A DNA stretch of 64,000 nucleotides from the NCBI GenBank assembly GCA_039975755.1, contig JBDWGM010000106.1, positions 1 to 64,000 of the forward strand, given 5' to 3'. Of this stretch, positions 15,350 to 22,974 are shown piece after piece. The first letter of the stretch is position 1; each line of letters begins with the position of its first letter. Source of the stretch: JABSSA01 sp039975755 (lineage in GTDB: Bacteria > Pseudomonadota > Alphaproteobacteria > Rhodobacterales > Rhodobacteraceae). A model generated the notes under the pieces. That model was not told the DNA's origin, searched no databases, and worked only from the letters and a program-made list of their open reading frames with translations. Position numbers and translations under genes: made by a program.

Positions 15350-16126
15350 CTATCGATCGCGGAACTGAGCTTCGCGTTTGCCAAGGAACGCGTCCATGCC
15401 TTCTTTTTGGTCTTCGGTCGCAAACAGCGAATGGAACACGCGCCGCTCAAACAACAGACCTTCGGTCAATGGCACTTCATAGCTGCGATTGACCGATTCC
15501 TTGATGGCCATGACCGTGATCATCGACTTCTCGGCGATCTTATGTGCGGCACCCGTTGCTTCTTCTAACAACTTTTTCGCAGGTACAACGCGGCTGACCA
15601 GTCCGGATTGTTCGGCCTCTGCGGCATCCATGAACCGACCCGTCAGGTTCATGTCCATTGCCTTGGCTTTCCCAACCAAACGCGTCAAACGTTGCGTTCC
15701 ACCGATCCCGGCCATCACGCCCAGGTTCACCTCGGGTTGGCCAAATTTTGCAGTGTCGGCCGCAATGATAAAGTCACACATCATTGCCAATTCACATCCA
15801 CCGCCCAATGCGTAACCTGCAACTGCAGCAATGATCGGCTTACGTATGCGTGCAATCGCGTCTGTTTCTGCGGTGAACAAATCGCCTGCAAAGACGTCGA
15901 CAAAGCTTTTGTCTTTCATCATCGCAATATCAGCACCTGCCGCGAATACCTTGTCGGACCCGGTCAGAACAATACAGCGCACTTTGTCGTTTGCTTGCGC
16001 AGCGCCAAGGGCATCCGCCAATTCTGAAAGCAAGTGATCGTTTAGGGCGTTCAACGCATCAGGGCGATTCAGTGTGATGCGTGCAATGTGATCTTCGACG
16101 TCGACGATGATCGTCTCATAAGCCAT
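15350..16126 (-). CDS. Enoyl-CoA hydratase
   Basis: Crotonase-family enzyme adding water to trans-2-enoyl-CoA in fatty acid beta-oxidation or short-chain acyl-CoA breakdown. In 258 residues the oxyanion-hole segments are FAAGADIAMM (61-70) and ALGGGCELAMMCD (106-118), and the two catalytic glutamates are at 112 and 132 (spacing 20, as in the rat enzyme), which supports true hydratase activity. It is 66 bases after mutM on the same strand. Related genomes often name it fadB1 or echA; I leave the symbol empty. Confidence 0.93.
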   Translation of the reverse strand: MAYETIIVDVEDHIARITLNRPDALNALNDHLLSELADALGAAQANDKVRCIVLTGSDKVFAAGADIAMMKDKSFVDVFAGDLFTAETDAIARIRKPIIAAVAGYALGGGCELAMMCDFIIAADTAKFGQPEVNLGVMAGIGGTQRLTRLVGKAKAMDMNLTGRFMDAAEAEQSGLVSRVVPAKKLLEEATGAAHKIAEKSMITVMAIKESVNRSYEVPLTEGLLFERRVFHSLFATEDQKEGMDAFLGKREAQFRDR

Positions 16127-16192
16127 GTAGAATGTCTTCCGGTTGTTCCCGCTTGAACGCCAGTCATTAACAATTGAGACGCCCGTTTCAAG

Positions 16193-17044
16193 TCATCTTT
16201 GACAAGTTGGGCAATAGAATGATGATCGTCCCGATTGTACCACGCGAAGGATCGAACTGTTACAGTCGGGGGTTCGGCAAGGATCACCTTCACGGCCGTA
16301 GACATCAAAGGAATGCTGGAAATATCCAAGTTCTCCATCGGCTTGGCGGAAGTCGCGTAAAGAAGAACCACCCGCATCAATCGCGTCCGAAATCACTTCT
16401 CGAATGACGGGAACCAGCGCGGAAACGCGTGGTTTGGATATCCGCCCGGCTTTGCGCTGTGGCGAAATTCCTGCGCGAAAAAGCGCCTCGCAGACATAAA
16501 TGTTGCCTAAACCGGCGATGATTCCCTGATCCAAGAGCGCGGATTTGATCGGTGTCATCTTGCCAGAAAGCGCGTTGACCAAATGCGCTTCGTTGAACGC
16601 ATTGCTCAAAGGTTCGGGTCCAAGTACTGACAGCAACTTGTGTTCATCCTGATCCGCTGTCTTCAAAAGATCCATGGCGCCAAATCGCCGGGGATCATTG
16701 AACGTAATCCGTGCGCCATTTTCCATGTCAAAGACCACATGGTCATGTTTTTCGGGGGCAGGGTGGTCATGTACAAAACGGCCAAGTGGATCGCCTGACA
16801 CCAACATCCGACCGGACATCCCTAAATGCACCAACAGTGTTTCACCGCGATCCAGATCCGCCAGAATATACTTTGAACGACGTCGCAAACGTTCGACCCG
16901 CGCTCCGGTCAGCCGATCGGCCATTTTGTCTGGAAAGGGCCATCGCAGGTCAGGACGATTCACATGCGCCTCAGCAATGATTTGGCCTTCCATGACGGGG
17001 GCCAAACCCCGTCGAACCGTTTCAACTTCGGGCAGTTCTGGCAT
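16193..17044 (-). CDS. mutM: Formamidopyrimidine-DNA glycosylase (Fpg/MutM)
   Basis: Base-excision repair enzyme removing 8-oxoguanine and nicking the strand. It starts MPELPEVETVRRGL with the catalytic Pro2 and Glu3, has Lys58 in RRRSKYILADL, the H2TH region around LLDQGIIAGLGNIYVCEALF, and a C-terminal zinc finger with spacing C-x4-C...C-x2-C (CRTPDC, CPTC). The wider first cysteine spacing is known in the family. Length 283. The stop of the upstream membrane protein gene (TAG) directly precedes this ATG, so the genes form one operon. Confidence 0.96.
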   Translation of the reverse strand: MPELPEVETVRRGLAPVMEGQIIAEAHVNRPDLRWPFPDKMADRLTGARVERLRRRSKYILADLDRGETLLVHLGMSGRMLVSGDPLGRFVHDHPAPEKHDHVVFDMENGARITFNDPRRFGAMDLLKTADQDEHKLLSVLGPEPLSNAFNEAHLVNALSGKMTPIKSALLDQGIIAGLGNIYVCEALFRAGISPQRKAGRISKPRVSALVPVIREVISDAIDAGGSSLRDFRQADGELGYFQHSFDVYGREGDPCRTPDCNSSILRVVQSGRSSFYCPTCQR

Positions 17045-17728
17045 CTAAACCTGCTTTTGCATCACTTTCGTCATCATCTGTGTCATTAGTCTTAGCTTGG
17101 GGTCAATCGATGAAAGTTGCTCTAGCAGTTGTCGATACCCTGACATCTGGGATTTCACCCTGAGCTTCCGTCCGTCGTTGAATAGGAGATCAACGCCACC
17201 TGCTATGGTTTTGTTAGCGGGTTTCACAGACGACAGATCAGCAAGTTTTGCATGGAACGTTTTGGCGAAAAGGCTGCGTCTGGTGATGTGCTCACCGTCA
17301 AACCGGATGCGTGTGAACGCATGTGCCAGCAGAAATAATGCAAGAAGGCTGAAGCCCATCATGATCGCAAATACCCCCCAGTCTTTGGCAGAGACATCAG
17401 GTTCCCGCAAAACTACGGCCATATAGAACCAAGCGCCGCCGCCAAAGAAGATGAGTGTCATAAGGCCGATACGCACGAATTTAACCGGTTTCATGACCAA
17501 CACATCTTTGGTGCCGATCCCTGTGTCGTGTGCTTCGGACGCGTGTTTGGCGTCTACGGTCCAGCTGGCATATTGGGATTTTGCGGCATTGCGTTGAGCC
17601 TTGGCAATGAATCTCCACTTAAGCCAAATAAGCGTAAAGCCAATCGCCAAAATGATGCTGACCCCAATCGGGTTAGAGGCAAGTGCATTCAGCAGTGAAC
17701 TGCCAGAATTGGCCAAGGTATCAAGCAT
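17045..17728 (-). CDS. Uncharacterised membrane protein, possible PH-like domain (second of a pair)
   Basis: Not recognised. In 227 residues I see a membrane segment at about 20-37 (PIGVSIILAIGFTLIWLKW), two more at about 86-106 and 117-137, then a soluble beta-rich C-terminus with RFDGEHITRRSLFAKTFHAKLADLSSV and LLFNDGRKLRVKSQMSGYRQLLEQL. This pattern (membrane pair, then short strands and a final helix) resembles bacterial PH-like membrane proteins and resembles the neighbour upstream. It overlaps that gene by 8 bases and abuts mutM. Function unknown. Confidence 0.75.
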   Translation of the reverse strand: MLDTLANSGSSLLNALASNPIGVSIILAIGFTLIWLKWRFIAKAQRNAAKSQYASWTVDAKHASEAHDTGIGTKDVLVMKPVKFVRIGLMTLIFFGGGAWFYMAVVLREPDVSAKDWGVFAIMMGFSLLALFLLAHAFTRIRFDGEHITRRSLFAKTFHAKLADLSSVKPANKTIAGGVDLLFNDGRKLRVKSQMSGYRQLLEQLSSIDPKLRLMTQMMTKVMQKQV

Positions 17729-18350
17729 TGCGAAGACCTAAGTTGTTGGAATCGATTTCAACAAATGCGTGGTTTAGGAATTCGGGCATGCCGCCCAAGT
17801 ATTTCAAGGCCTTCACCTTTGAACCGGATCGCAAGAGGAAGACGTACATGTAATGCCCGTCGTCTTGTATGTCTTGCACATCGCTCCACGCGATTTTGCG
17901 CCGCCGAAACCAAGAATCCATGACTTCGAATCCATCTAGATTGTACCGCAAAAAGCTCAGGTTTGTGTTTGCAAAACCATAGAGCGCGGCAAGGGTGACC
18001 GGGATCAAGATCAACACGTTATCTGGAAGATACGCCCCCGGATTGAACCAAGCCATCCAGAACAAAAACAGTGTTAATGCGGCACTCATCAAACGCAAAC
18101 CCACGGTCGGGCGCAAAATCAGACCGTTGGAATCTGCTCGCGGGGCGGCTTTGCTGCCTATTCTAGCGATCAAAGAGACATCAAGGGGTAAGTTCCCCAA
18201 TCCGGTTTTCGCCAAAGTCGTTTTTGTCACACGCTCGCCGGCGGATGATTTTTGGGCAAATACACCTCGAACGGACCGTTTCACCAAGAAGATGCAGATC
18301 CAAAAACCGGCGATCACAATCAGTATCGGTAAGGCCGCCAAAATTTCCAA
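17721..18350 (-). CDS. Uncharacterised membrane protein, possible PH-like domain (first of a pair)
   Basis: Not recognised. The 209 residues have an N-terminal membrane segment (4-23, LAALPILIVIAGFWICIFLV), a soluble linker, a membrane pair near 89-131, and a C-terminal soluble part (RYNLDGFEVMDSWFRRRKIAWSDVQDIQ, then YVFLLRSGSKVKALKYLGGMPEFLNHAF). Strand spacing and the final helix parallel the next gene, so the two may be paralogues forming a heteromer. It is the first gene of a minus-strand operon with the second protein and mutM. The 90 bases before it are shared with the divergent ubiE. Confidence 0.72.
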   Translation of the reverse strand: MEILAALPILIVIAGFWICIFLVKRSVRGVFAQKSSAGERVTKTTLAKTGLGNLPLDVSLIARIGSKAAPRADSNGLILRPTVGLRLMSAALTLFLFWMAWFNPGAYLPDNVLILIPVTLAALYGFANTNLSFLRYNLDGFEVMDSWFRRRKIAWSDVQDIQDDGHYMYVFLLRSGSKVKALKYLGGMPEFLNHAFVEIDSNNLGLRNA

Positions 18351-18396
18351 GCTATCAACCTCCTGCGTCTCTATGACAATTTGTTAATCTGGCGCT

Positions 18397-18410
18397 GGAG
18401 GTATACCTCC
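18397..18410. promoter_or_regulatory. 14-bp perfect palindrome upstream of ubiE
   Basis: GGAGGTATACCTCC is a perfect 14-base palindrome in the divergent region between ubiE and the membrane protein pair, 31 bases before the ubiE start. It may be an operator for a dimeric regulator. No regulator gene is adjacent. Confidence 0.4.
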
Positions 18411-18440
18411 CAAGTGGCGACATTCTGGCGAAAGAGTGAA

Positions 18441-19193
18441 ATGAGCGATCAGATGGAAAAAACGACACATTTTGGGTACACCGAAGTCCCCGAGGCCGAA
18501 AAAGCCGGGCGCGTTCAAGGCGTCTTTAGTTCCGTCGCTTCACGGTATGACGTCATGAACGACGTAATGAGCATGGGCATTCACCGTATCTGGAAAGATG
18601 CGATGATGGATTGGCTTGCTCCGCGTGCGGGTCAAAGGCTGTTGGATGTCGCAGGGGGCACTGGCGACATTTCCTTCCGCTTTCTAAAACGTGCAGGTCA
18701 TGCACATGCGACCGTGCTTGATCTGACTGAACCCATGTTGATCGAAGGTCGCAAACGGGCCGAAGCTGAACGTTTGGCGGACAGTCTTGATTGGGTTGTC
18801 GGCGATGCGATGGCGCTTCCGTTCGAAGACAATAGCTTTGACGTATATACGATCAGTTTTGGCATCCGGAATGTCACGCGTCCTCAGGAAGCGCTGAACG
18901 AAGCATACAGAGTTTTGAAACCGGGCGGGCGTCTTATGGTTTTGGAATTCAGCCAGATCCCAAATGATGGCCTGCAAAAGCTGTACGATATGTACAGTTT
19001 TAACGTCATCCCACAAATGGGTCAGATGATCGCCAATGACCGCGACAGTTACCAATACCTCGTTGAATCCATTCGTAATTTCCCGGACCAAGATACATTC
19101 CTCGGAATGGTTCAAGCCGCAGGATTCGAAAACGCAAAATACCGCAATATGACGATGGGCGTGGCGTGTTTGCATTCTGGATGGAAAATCTGA
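18441..19193 (+). CDS. ubiE: Ubiquinone/menaquinone biosynthesis C-methyltransferase UbiE
   Basis: SAM-dependent methyltransferase acting on the benzoquinol ring in ubiquinone synthesis. From the ATG at 18441 it has 250 residues starting MSDQMEKTTHFGYTEVPEAEKAGRVQGVFSSVASRYDVMNDVMSMGIHRIWK, the standard start. The SAM-binding motif is LLDVAGGTGDISFRF, and later motifs are FDVYTISFGIRNV and ALNEAYRVLKPGGRLMVLEFS. An upstream in-frame ATG at 18381 would span the palindrome and is unlikely. ubiB follows after 108 bases that hold a short coupled frame. Menaquinone use is unlikely in this group. Confidence 0.96.
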   Translation: MSDQMEKTTHFGYTEVPEAEKAGRVQGVFSSVASRYDVMNDVMSMGIHRIWKDAMMDWLAPRAGQRLLDVAGGTGDISFRFLKRAGHAHATVLDLTEPMLIEGRKRAEAERLADSLDWVVGDAMALPFEDNSFDVYTISFGIRNVTRPQEALNEAYRVLKPGGRLMVLEFSQIPNDGLQKLYDMYSFNVIPQMGQMIANDRDSYQYLVESIRNFPDQDTFLGMVQAAGFENAKYRNMTMGVACLHSGWKI

Positions 19194-19297
19194 TGGGTAA
19201 AACTGTTCTGGTCAAGACTGGTGCGCAGCGATTGGTCAGGCTGTCGACCGCTGAACTTACCGCCGTCCGATACTTGATCCAAAGGCAAACGTTCTAA
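19193..19297 (+). CDS. Possible 34-aa peptide between ubiE and ubiB
   Basis: An ATG overlaps the ubiE stop as TGATG and opens a frame of 34 residues (MGKTVLVKTGAQRLVRLSTA...) that ends with TAA four bases before the ubiB start. The peptide is basic with no known domain. It may only couple translation of ubiB to ubiE, or be chance; conservation has not been tested. Confidence 0.25.
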   Translation: MGKTVLVKTGAQRLVRLSTAELTAVRYLIQRQTF

Positions 19298-19301
19298 GGC
19301 T

Positions 19302-20834
19302 ATGCGCGGTCCTCACAATATCATACGGCTTATCCGCACGGGTGCCACGTTGGAACGAACGGGTGCGATGAATGTTGTTCTGGATGCATTCGAAGCGCCG
19401 GGATTGATACGTGTTGTTGCCAAAGCATTGGGCAAACCCTTTCGGTGGCTTGGTTATAAGGGTGATCCATCTATGCCCGCAGCCACCCGTGCTTTGACGG
19501 CACTGGGACCTGCCTACATTAAATTTGGTCAGGTTTTATCGACCCGCCCAGATGTCGTTGGCGACAAAATGGCTTTGCAGTTGCGCGTTTTGCAAGACAA
19601 GCTTCCCCCTTTCTCTGTCGAGGACGCCAAGGCCGAGATCGAGAAAGAGCTTGGTCTGCCTGTCGATCAGATTTTTTCAGAGTTTTCAGAACCGGTTGCG
19701 GCGGCGTCTATCGCCCAAGTGCACCGGGCCCGTTTGGCAAGCACTGGCGAAGATGTCGCTGTCAAAGTGCTGCGTCCAGGTGTTGAACGTGCGTTTCAAA
19801 AGGACGTTGATGCGTTTTACCTTGCCGCTGGCATTGTAGATTTCTTTGCACCGAGCGCGCGGCGATTGCGTCCGATTGACGTGATCGAACATTTCGATGG
19901 GGTTGTGCGGGGTGAATTGGATTTGCGCCTTGAAAGCGCGTCCGCGTCTGAATTTGCCGCAAATACCAAAGATGACGCAGGTTTTGATTTACCCATGATC
20001 AAATGGGATCATTCGTCGCGACGTGTCATGACAATGAGCTGGGTCGACGGTGCGCCATTGGGTGACAACGACGCCATCGATGCGGCCGGTCATGACCGGG
20101 TTGAGTTGGGCGAACGGGTGTTGAAATTGTTCCTGATGCACGCGTTGCGCGATGGGTTTTTCCATGCGGACATGCATCAAGGCAATATGAAGGTGGCCCA
20201 GAATGGCGATATCATTGCCTATGACTTTGGCATCATGGGCCATATCGACGAATATACGCGTCGGGTTTATGCAGAGATCTTGTTTGGGTTCATTCGACGG
20301 GACTACCAGCGCGTCGCAGAGGTGCATTTCGAAGCGGGATACGTGCCTGCAGATAAAGATGTCGATGAATTTGCACGCGCGTTAAGGGCGGTTGGCGAAC
20401 CCATATTTGGCATGGACGCGTCGCATTTTTCGATGGGTAGTCTGCTCAGTTATCTGTTTGAAGTGACAGAACGCTTTGGGATGGAAACACGCACCGAACT
20501 TATCTTGCTGCAGCGTACGATGGTTGTTGTAGAAGGCGTCGCGCGAAGCCTGAACCCCACAATCAATATTTGGCAAGTCGCGTCCCCGGTCGTTGGCAGC
20601 TATATCGAAAAGTCTGTTGGCCCACGTGCTATTCTGAGTGACCTTTATAAGACGGCGCGCGTGTTGTCCCGTTTTGGCCCGCGTCTACCGCGCCTTGTGG
20701 AAAGCGCATTGATCGCACAGTCAAACCCCGAACCGCACCGTCGCCCCACTTTTTGGCGATGGATTGTTCTAACCGGATTTGCAGGTGTTGGTATCGGCGC
20801 TGTTGTGGTGGCAATGTTGCAGGCGCTTTTCTAA
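19302..20834 (+). CDS. ubiB: Ubiquinone biosynthesis protein UbiB (ABC1/ADCK family)
   Basis: Atypical kinase-like ATPase needed for coenzyme Q synthesis, membrane-attached. Family marks: KxGQ motif KFGQ (74-77) replacing the normal N-lobe element, the AAAS loop (133-136) instead of a glycine-rich loop, the conserved Lys in VAVKVLRPG, FFHADMHQGN and the metal-binding YDFG. The C-terminus ends in a hydrophobic segment (WIVLTGFAGVGIGAVVVAMLQALF), the usual membrane anchor. 510 residues, normal. It follows ubiE in the same direction. Confidence 0.95.
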   Translation: MRGPHNIIRLIRTGATLERTGAMNVVLDAFEAPGLIRVVAKALGKPFRWLGYKGDPSMPAATRALTALGPAYIKFGQVLSTRPDVVGDKMALQLRVLQDKLPPFSVEDAKAEIEKELGLPVDQIFSEFSEPVAAASIAQVHRARLASTGEDVAVKVLRPGVERAFQKDVDAFYLAAGIVDFFAPSARRLRPIDVIEHFDGVVRGELDLRLESASASEFAANTKDDAGFDLPMIKWDHSSRRVMTMSWVDGAPLGDNDAIDAAGHDRVELGERVLKLFLMHALRDGFFHADMHQGNMKVAQNGDIIAYDFGIMGHIDEYTRRVYAEILFGFIRRDYQRVAEVHFEAGYVPADKDVDEFARALRAVGEPIFGMDASHFSMGSLLSYLFEVTERFGMETRTELILLQRTMVVVEGVARSLNPTINIWQVASPVVGSYIEKSVGPRAILSDLYKTARVLSRFGPRLPRLVESALIAQSNPEPHRRPTFWRWIVLTGFAGVGIGAVVVAMLQALF

Positions 20835-20903
20835 CACAGGTCCGCTGGCTGATGTGCTGTACGACGTGTGAATTGGCGTCCGTCTTGAGGTGATACAATC
20901 GCG

Positions 20904-22085
20904 TCAGGACATCCGCTCGATGGCTAACGCAATGCCCTGACCCCCGCCAATACACATCGTAATCAATCCCTTGGTGCCGCCGGTGCGTTCCAGTTCATAA
21001 AGCGTTTTCACAGTGATAATCGCGCCAGTCGCGCCAACCGGGTGACCCAAAGCAATCGCGCCGCCATTCGGGTTTACCTTTGCCCCGTCCATGCCAAGCT
21101 CTTTGGACACGGCAAGTGCTTGGGATGCGAAGGCCTCGTTTGACTCAATGACATCGAAATCTTCAATGCTTAGCCCGGTTTTCTCCAACAGGTTTTGAAC
21201 AGCTGGGATCGGTCCAATACCCATGACGTCAGGGCGAACCCCAGCATGCGCATATCCCAGAATACGCGCTTTCGGTTTCAATCCAGCGGCGTGCGCCGCA
21301 TCGGCACGCGCCAAAACCAACGCGGCAGCGCCGTCATTTATTCCGCTGGCATTGCCTGCGGTGACTGACCCGTCCTTTTGAAAGACTGGCCGCAACCCGG
21401 CCAAAGCGTCAGGAGTCGTTGCTTTGGGATGTTCATCTGTGTCGAACGGAACCATGTCACGTTTGACTTTCACATCGACCGGAACGATCTGGCTGGAAAA
21501 CCTGTCACTTTCGATGGCTGCGGCTGCGCGCTGTTGGCTTTGCAGGGCAAAGGCATCTTGTTCTTCGCGCGTAATTTGATGTTTTTTCGCGACGTTTTCC
21601 GCCGTGACACCCATGTGGCCAGTTCCGAATGGGCAATTTAATGCGCCAAGCATCATATCAAGCGTGCGCACATCCCCCATCTTTTGGCCCCACCGCTGGT
21701 TTTGGATGATGAAGGGAGACCGACTCATATTTTCGGCGCCCCCGGCAAGGCCAAATTCAGCGTCGCCCAAAGCCAGAGATTGAATAACTGAAACGATGGC
21801 CTGTACGCCTGATCCGCACAAGCGGTTCACATTCATGGCGGGCGTGCTTTCGGGAACGCCGGCATCCAATGCAGCAACCCGGCTGAGGTACATGTCGCGT
21901 GGTTCCGTATTGATGACATGACCAAAGGCGACGTGACCAATTTGTTGGGCGTCTACACCTGAACGTTCCAACGCGGCCTTGGACGCCGTCGCAGCAAGAT
22001 CAATTGGCGTCGTCTGGGCCAATCGTCCGCCAAACGTTCCGATTGCTGTTCGTGCTCCATCAAGGATGAAGATATCAAGATCCAT
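20904..22085 (-). CDS. Acetyl-CoA C-acyltransferase (thiolase)
   Basis: Thiolase that condenses or cleaves acyl-CoAs, in beta-oxidation, ketone-body or polyhydroxybutyrate metabolism. 393 residues with acyl-accepting Cys90 in NRLCGSGVQ, His348 in GGAIALGHPVGATG and Cys378 in MCIGGGQG, all three catalytic residues. The extended PRDMYLSRVAALDAGVPE loop and the overall sequence resemble the BktB/acetoacetyl-CoA thiolase branch, but substrate range cannot be read. Convergent with ubiB. Confidence 0.93.
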   Translation of the reverse strand: MDLDIFILDGARTAIGTFGGRLAQTTPIDLAATASKAALERSGVDAQQIGHVAFGHVINTEPRDMYLSRVAALDAGVPESTPAMNVNRLCGSGVQAIVSVIQSLALGDAEFGLAGGAENMSRSPFIIQNQRWGQKMGDVRTLDMMLGALNCPFGTGHMGVTAENVAKKHQITREEQDAFALQSQQRAAAAIESDRFSSQIVPVDVKVKRDMVPFDTDEHPKATTPDALAGLRPVFQKDGSVTAGNASGINDGAAALVLARADAAHAAGLKPKARILGYAHAGVRPDVMGIGPIPAVQNLLEKTGLSIEDFDVIESNEAFASQALAVSKELGMDGAKVNPNGGAIALGHPVGATGAIITVKTLYELERTGGTKGLITMCIGGGQGIALAIERMS

Positions 22086-22170
22086 GGCAAACGCTCCCTT
22101 TTTCAGGAAGTGTACGTGCTGCGTCCCGGTCTGTCAGTCAAACGTCGCGTCATGTCCCAAATTGCGCCGT

Positions 22171-22902
22171 TTAGGATTTGCGTTTCATTGGCACGCGGCC
22201 GTCTTCGGTAAGTACATGGCAATTGCCAGACTCAAAAGCTGCCGCCGTCAAAGGTTTGTTGTATCCCGCGCCCGTATCAAGATTGACGCGATTGCCATAA
22301 TGGGTGGCTTCATCGACAGATGTATGCCCGTGAACGATCAGCTTGGGATGGCGGGTTGTGTCGCGATGAAATTCCTGACGTATCCAAAGTAGATCTTCTT
22401 CGGTTTGTTCGGACAACAAAACGCCGGGCCGGACGCCAGCATGCGCAAAGAAAAGATCATCAGTTTCATGGTACAGCTCGAGCCCGGCAAGAAAGTTCAG
22501 ATGCGTTTCAGGCACGGATGCTAACGCATCTGCATGAACGTCTTTTTCACGCCGACGGGCGGATGCATCAACACCGTAAGACGCCAATGTTGTGTCCCCT
22601 CCAAGACGCGGATGCAGCCAATAAAGTTCGACCATTAAATAGGGGTCCGCGCGCGTTGGGCTTTGCATGAACCATTCAAACATCCGATCGTGGTTGCCTT
22701 TGATGAATGTCCAGTTCCGACCCTGTTGTTGACCCGCGATCAAATGATCCAGAACGCCGCGGCTGTCTGGTCCACGGTCGGTGTAATCCCCTAGGAAAAC
22801 GACTTTGGCATCTTGCCCGCCATCATCTTCGATCAACGCCAGGACACGTTTCAATTCGTTAAGCTGCCCGTGAATATCTCCGACAGAGTAGACCGATGCC
22901 AT
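22171..22902 (-). CDS. Metallophosphoesterase, PPP-type serine/threonine phosphatase family
   Basis: Metal-dependent phosphatase with the PPP signature GDIHG (8-12), GDYTDRGPDS (38-47) and KGNHD (68-72), plus the metal-binding histidines in FFAHAGVRPG and VHGHTSV. The 243 residues are near the size of bacterial PrpA/PrpB- and ApaH-like enzymes. The substrate may be phosphoprotein or a dinucleotide; sequence alone does not decide. It follows serA after a hairpin. Confidence 0.87.
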   Translation of the reverse strand: MASVYSVGDIHGQLNELKRVLALIEDDGGQDAKVVFLGDYTDRGPDSRGVLDHLIAGQQQGRNWTFIKGNHDRMFEWFMQSPTRADPYLMVELYWLHPRLGGDTTLASYGVDASARRREKDVHADALASVPETHLNFLAGLELYHETDDLFFAHAGVRPGVLLSEQTEEDLLWIRQEFHRDTTRHPKLIVHGHTSVDEATHYGNRVNLDTGAGYNKPLTAAAFESGNCHVLTEDGRVPMKRKS

Positions 22903-22921
22903 TGTATTACTCCTACGAAGA

Positions 22922-22947
22922 ACGCCGCCCTTGTGTCAGGGCGGCGT
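22922..22947 (-). terminator. Hairpin after serA
   Basis: A 9-bp GC-rich perfect stem ACGCCGCCC/GGGCGGCGT (22922-22930 with 22939-22947) lies between serA and the phosphoesterase gene, with the weakly T-rich TCTTCGTAGG after it on the minus strand. Probable partial terminator or 3'-end stabiliser of the serC-serA mRNA. Confidence 0.5.
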
Positions 22948-22974
22948 CACATCGTCAATGTAGTCGAGAAAGGA

